DNA of 64,000 nt, taken from the NCBI RefSeq assembly GCF_000219875.1, contig NC_017167.1:662765-726764 (forward strand), given 5' to 3'. Origin of the DNA: Alicyclobacillus acidocaldarius subsp. acidocaldarius Tc-4-1. Lineage in GTDB: Bacteria > Bacillota > Bacilli > Alicyclobacillales > Alicyclobacillaceae. The notes under the pieces are model-generated. The model saw only the letters and a list, made by a program, of their open reading frames with translations, had not been told where the DNA came from and made no database searches. Both the position numbers and the translations under genes were made by a program. How positions within the stretch are numbered: position 1 is the stretch's first letter; every line of letters starts with the position of its first letter. This document shows, one piece after another, positions 60,894 to 64,000 of this stretch.

Positions 60894-62081
60894 GTGCCTA
60901 AGAAGACCGTGGAAGATGTGGCGTGGCGGGGCAAGCGCGCCCTGGTGCGCGTGGACTTCAATGTGCCTATGGACGATGCGCATCACATCACCGATGACAC
61001 GCGCATCCGCGCGGCGCTGCCCACCATCACATACCTGTCGGACCGCGGCGCTCGCGTCATTCTCATGAGCCACCTCGGGCGTCCGAAGGGTGAACCGAAT
61101 CCGAAGTATTCCCTTCGGCCCGTCGCAGATCACCTGGCCTCGCTCCTTCCCAACAAGCGGGTGTCGTTTTGCCCGGAGGCCGTCGGTGAGGAGGCGCAGA
61201 AGGCGGTGTCGGCGCTTGCGGACGGCGACATTCTGCTCCTGGAAAACGTCCGCTTCTATCCCGGCGAGGAGAAGAATGACCCGGCGTTCGCCCGGCAGCT
61301 GGCCGATCTTGGCGACGTCTTCGTGAACGACGCATTCGGTTCGGCGCATCGCGCGCACGCGTCCACGGCCGGGATCGCGCAATATCTACCCTGCGTGGCG
61401 GGCTTCCTCATGGAGAAGGAGGTCGGCATCATGGGCAGGGCCCTCGCGAATCCGGAGCGGCCGTTCGTCGCGATCATCGGAGGCGCCAAGGTGTCGGACA
61501 AGATCAAGGTTCTGGAGAACCTGCTGCCTAAGGTGGACGCCCTCATCATTGGCGGCGGGATGGCGAACACATTTTTGGCGGTCGAGGGCCACGACATGGG
61601 CAAATCCCTCGTCGAGGAGGACGCAAAGGAGACGGCGCGTCGACTGCTCGATCTCGCCCGCGCGTCGAACCGGAAGCTCCTGCTCCCCGTGGACGTGGTG
61701 GCGGCCAAGGCGTTTGCGCCGGACGCCGAGCACACGGTGCGGCTCGTAAGCGAGCTTCAGCCGGACGAGATGGCGCTCGACATCGGCCCGGCCAGCGTGG
61801 AGATGTTCCGAAACGAGATCCTCGGCGCGAAGACGGTCATCTGGAATGGCCCGATGGGCGTGTTTGAGATGCCCGCGTTCGCAAAGGGGACGTTTGCCAT
61901 CGCGCAGGCCATGGCGGAGGCGGACGCCACCACCATCGTCGGCGGCGGCGATTCGGTGGCTGCCGTGGAACAGGCGGGCGTGGCGGACAAGATGACCCAC
62001 GTCTCCACGGGCGGCGGCGCGTCGCTGGAGTTTTTGGAGGGCAGGACCCTGCCCTGCGTGGCCGTGATTGAGGACAAGTGA
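60894..62081 (+). CDS. pgk: Phosphoglycerate kinase
   Basis: 395 aa glycolytic enzyme making ATP from 1,3-bisphosphoglycerate. Substrate-binding residues are in [36 protein letters not shown] and [14 protein letters not shown]; the ATP domain has [19 protein letters not shown] and the end [14 protein letters not shown] with [16 protein letters not shown] 60894 (GGGAGGA five bases upstream) gives the standard length; ATG 60870 would add eight residues. It is the first gene of the operon. gapA and cggR, which often precede pgk in Bacilli, are not here. Confidence 0.96.
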   Translation: MPKKTVEDVAWRGKRALVRVDFNVPMDDAHHITDDTRIRAALPTITYLSDRGARVILMSHLGRPKGEPNPKYSLRPVADHLASLLPNKRVSFCPEAVGEEAQKAVSALADGDILLLENVRFYPGEEKNDPAFARQLADLGDVFVNDAFGSAHRAHASTAGIAQYLPCVAGFLMEKEVGIMGRALANPERPFVAIIGGAKVSDKIKVLENLLPKVDALIIGGGMANTFLAVEGHDMGKSLVEEDAKETARRLLDLARASNRKLLLPVDVVAAKAFAPDAEHTVRLVSELQPDEMALDIGPASVEMFRNEILGAKTVIWNGPMGVFEMPAFAKGTFAIAQAMAEADATTIVGGGDSVAAVEQAGVADKMTHVSTGGGASLEFLEGRTLPCVAVIEDK

Positions 62082-62094
62082 GGAGGTCTTTTGG

Positions 62095-62865
62095 ATGGCG
62101 AGGACGCCCCTTCTCATGGGCAACTGGAAGATGTACAAGACGGTGGCGGAGGCCCGGGCTTTCGCGGAGGCCCTCGGGCAGCAGTCGCAGAAGCTTGACC
62201 GCCGGGTCGAGTACGCCATTTGTGCGCCGTACACCTGTTTGCACGTCCTGCGCGTGATGTTGCCGGCCCAGGTGCGCTTGGGAGCTCAGAATGTTTTCCC
62301 AGAAAAGGAAGGTGCGTATACAGGCGAGATTGCCCCGGGTATGCTTGCCGAGTTCGGGACGAAATACGTCCTGGCTGGACACTCAGAGCGCCGGATGCTG
62401 TTCGGCGAGTCGGATCAGTTCATCAATCAAAAGGTGAAGGCCATCGTGGCGAACGGCATGACACCGGTTCTGTGTGTTGGCGAGAACTCGTCGCAGAAGG
62501 AGGACGGCGTGACCAAGGAAGTGGTCACGGGTCAGGTGCTGCAGGGGCTCGACGGTCTCAGCGCAGACGAGGTGGCGAGCGCGGTCGTCGCGTACGAGCC
62601 GGTCTGGGCCATTGGGTCCGGCAAGACGGCCACGCCCGAGGACGCGCAGGAAGTCGCGCGGGCGATTCGCGCGGCCGTGGCGGAGACCTGGTCGGACCAA
62701 GCTGCCGAGGGGCTTCGCATCCTGTACGGCGGCAGCGTGAAGCCTGAAAATGTGGCGTCGTTCGTCCGTGAGCCCGATCTCGACGGGGCGCTGGTGGGCG
62801 GCGCCAGCCTGGATCCCGTGTCGTTCGCGGCGATGGCGGAAGCCATTAAGGAGGTGCTCGCATGA
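62095..62865 (+). CDS. tpiA: Triosephosphate isomerase
   Basis: 256 aa TIM-barrel enzyme. Key residues are Asn/Lys in LLMGNWKMYKT, catalytic His in LAGHSERRMLFGE, catalytic Glu in VVAYEPVWAIGSGKTAT and the phosphate site in RILYGGSVKPENV. ATG 62095 follows GAGGAGGT. It is 13 bases after pgk and overlaps gpmI by ATGA. It also disposes of DHAP made by the sugar-phosphate aldolases of the deoxyhexose island. Confidence 0.97.
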   Translation: MARTPLLMGNWKMYKTVAEARAFAEALGQQSQKLDRRVEYAICAPYTCLHVLRVMLPAQVRLGAQNVFPEKEGAYTGEIAPGMLAEFGTKYVLAGHSERRMLFGESDQFINQKVKAIVANGMTPVLCVGENSSQKEDGVTKEVVTGQVLQGLDGLSADEVASAVVAYEPVWAIGSGKTATPEDAQEVARAIRAAVAETWSDQAAEGLRILYGGSVKPENVASFVREPDLDGALVGGASLDPVSFAAMAEAIKEVLA

Positions 62866-64000
62866 CCGAGTTTGTGCGAAAACCGCGCCCGAACGGCAAA
62901 GGCCCCGTCGCGCTCATCATCCTCGACGGCTTCGGCTTAAGTCCGCACCACGAGGGAAACGCGGTGTACCTGGCCAAGACGCCGAACTTCGATCACTACT
63001 GGGAGACGTATCCGCACACGACGCTACAGGCGTCCGGCGAGGCCGTCGGCTTGCCGGACGGGCAGTTCGGCAACTCCGAGGTCGGTCACTCGAACATCGG
63101 GGCGGGGCGCATCCTGTATCAGGATTTGACCCGGATCACCAAGGCCATCCGCGACGGCGACTTCTTCCAGAACGAGGTCCTGGTTCGCGCGATGGATCTC
63201 GCCGTGCGCCGCAAGAAGACCCTGCACATCTGCGGCCTCGTGTCGGACGGCGGCGTGCACAGCCACATCGATCACCTGTTTGCGCTGCTGCGCATGGCCG
63301 CGGGCCGAAAGGTTCCCCGCGTCGCTGTCCACGCGTTCCTCGACGGGCGGGACACGCCGCCGACGACGGGCGTCGGATATCTGACCGAACTCCAGCGGCT
63401 CATGGACGATCTCCAGACGGGGTTCATCGCGACGGTGATGGGGCGGTATTACGCGATGGATCGCGACAGGCGCTGGGAGCGCGTCAAGCTCGCGTACGAC
63501 GCGATGGTCCACGGCGAGGGGAATCGCCGAGAGGACGTCATCGCGGCTGTTCAGGCGAGCTACGAGGCGGACGTCACGGACGAGTTCGTGAAGCCCATCG
63601 TGCACGTGGGCGCGGACGGCAAGCCGCTCGCGGCGGTGGAAGACGGGGATAGCCTGATCTTCTTCAACTTCCGGCCGGATCGCGCCATTCAGCTATCGCT
63701 CGCCTTCACCGATCCGGCGTTCGATGGGTTCGACCGCGGGCCCAATCCGCCAAAGGTGCACTTTGTCTCGATGACGAAATACAGCGACGATGTGAAGAGC
63801 GAGATCGCGTATCCGCCGGACTTCCCGACCGAGACGTACGGGGAGGTCGTGTCGAAGGCGGGGCTGACGCAGCTCCGCATCGCGGAGACGGAGAAGTTTC
63901 CGCACGTCACGTTCTTCTTCTCCGGCGGGCGCGAGGAGCCGTTCCCCGGCGAGGAACGCGTGCTCATCCCGTCGCCCAAGGTCGCCACGTACGATTTGAA
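62862..64000 (+). CDS. gpmI: 2,3-bisphosphoglycerate-independent phosphoglycerate mutase (3' end outside window)
   Basis: The first 379 codons of about 510 are present; the frame is open at the window edge. It interconverts 3- and 2-phosphoglycerate using two Mn2+ ions. It starts MTEFVRKPRPNGKGPVALII with the metal Asp in LIILDGFGL, and the phosphoserine in GQFGNSEVGHSNIGAG. The substrate domain (GLVSDGGVHSHIDHL, FLDGRDTPPTTG, GRYYAMDRDRRWERVKLAYD) is complete, and the second metal domain begins. Manganese dependence links it in function to mntH. The ATGA overlap with tpiA shows translational coupling. Confidence 0.96.
   Translation, partial: MTEFVRKPRPNGKGPVALIILDGFGLSPHHEGNAVYLAKTPNFDHYWETYPHTTLQASGEAVGLPDGQFGNSEVGHSNIGAGRILYQDLTRITKAIRDGDFFQNEVLVRAMDLAVRRKKTLHICGLVSDGGVHSHIDHLFALLRMAAGRKVPRVAVHAFLDGRDTPPTTGVGYLTELQRLMDDLQTGFIATVMGRYYAMDRDRRWERVKLAYDAMVHGEGNRREDVIAAVQASYEADVTDEFVKPIVHVGADGKPLAAVEDGDSLIFFNFRPDRAIQLSLAFTDPAFDGFDRGPNPPKVHFVSMTKYSDDVKSEIAYPPDFPTETYGEVVSKAGLTQLRIAETEKFPHVTFFFSGGREEPFPGEERVLIPSPKVATYDL

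Noticed and set aside
1-64000. CRISPR arrays, tRNA or rRNA genes
   Set aside because: No regularly spaced repeats of array type, no tRNA-like cloverleaf with a TTCRANNC loop in a fitting context and no rRNA segments were noticed by eye; a tRNAscan/CRISPR search was not possible.

Overview
The window looks like the chromosome of a high-G+C, endospore-forming member of the Bacillota (Bacilli). Evidence for this is a spoVA cluster, ComER, a KinE-like sensor kinase, LutABC lactate oxidation, a c-di-AMP (ydaO-type) riboswitch and Bacillus-type ribosome binding sites, with GTG and TTG starts common. Alicyclobacillus is the best guess, but this is inference from gene content and composition and was not tested by search. 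Housekeeping genes frame the window: gatCAB and an rRNA uracil methyltransferase at the left end, and pdp-cdd, pepF, comER and pgk-tpiA-gpmI at the right end, where gpmI runs off the edge.

Region by region: 1-4750 holds gatC-gatA-gatB-rlmD. 4792-6237 has a hydrolase and a coiled-coil protein on the minus strand. 6441-8230 is an IS607-family element whose serine recombinase has an in-frame stop while TnpB is intact. 8404-11465 is accessory DNA: an unknown protein, decayed sequence, a winged-helix regulator and a truncated AEC permease. 11693-13497 has a cation/proton antiporter and a Dps ferritin.

13653-34035 is a 6-deoxyhexose catabolic island. G+C-rich rhaB, the bifunctional aldolase/dehydrogenase gene, araB, a DeoR regulator gene and lutABC alternate with two clearly A+T-rich blocks. 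The first block (17326-20196) looks like an oxidative aldose cassette: aldo/keto reductase, Zn-dehydrogenase, lactonase. The second (22028-30201) holds an ABC sugar transporter and fucI-kinase-fucA-fucU. Kinases and aldolases should yield DHAP and L-lactaldehyde, the SDR domain should oxidise lactaldehyde to L-lactate, and LutABC should oxidise lactate to pyruvate. A shared A-rich repeat lies next to the promoters of rhaB, of the transporter operon and of lutABC, which suggests one regulator for all three. No L-rhamnose isomerase gene is visible.

34138-37151 carries DUF1657, a YetF-type protein and spoVAC-AD-AEb, with a one-base frameshift near the end of spoVAD. 37312-46015 groups two acyltransferase-3 proteins, two exported SGNH hydrolase paralogues, an acyl-CoA ligase, a PrsA-like foldase and the wreck of an LDH2-type dehydrogenase; this may be a cell-surface acylation locus. 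46150-47827 is a c-di-AMP riboswitch ahead of an MFS transporter. lysA, class I fumarase, a VOC-protein fragment, mntH with two MntR-like sites, a flippase, a pyrimidine phosphorylase-cytidine deaminase fusion, pepF, a histidine kinase, comER and the lower-glycolysis operon follow.

A caution applies throughout. Five clear single-base homopolymer changes break otherwise conserved genes (17904, 22051, 22143, 22349, 36700), and a sixth is possible near 10640. They may be real decay or sequencing error, and raw reads are needed to decide.
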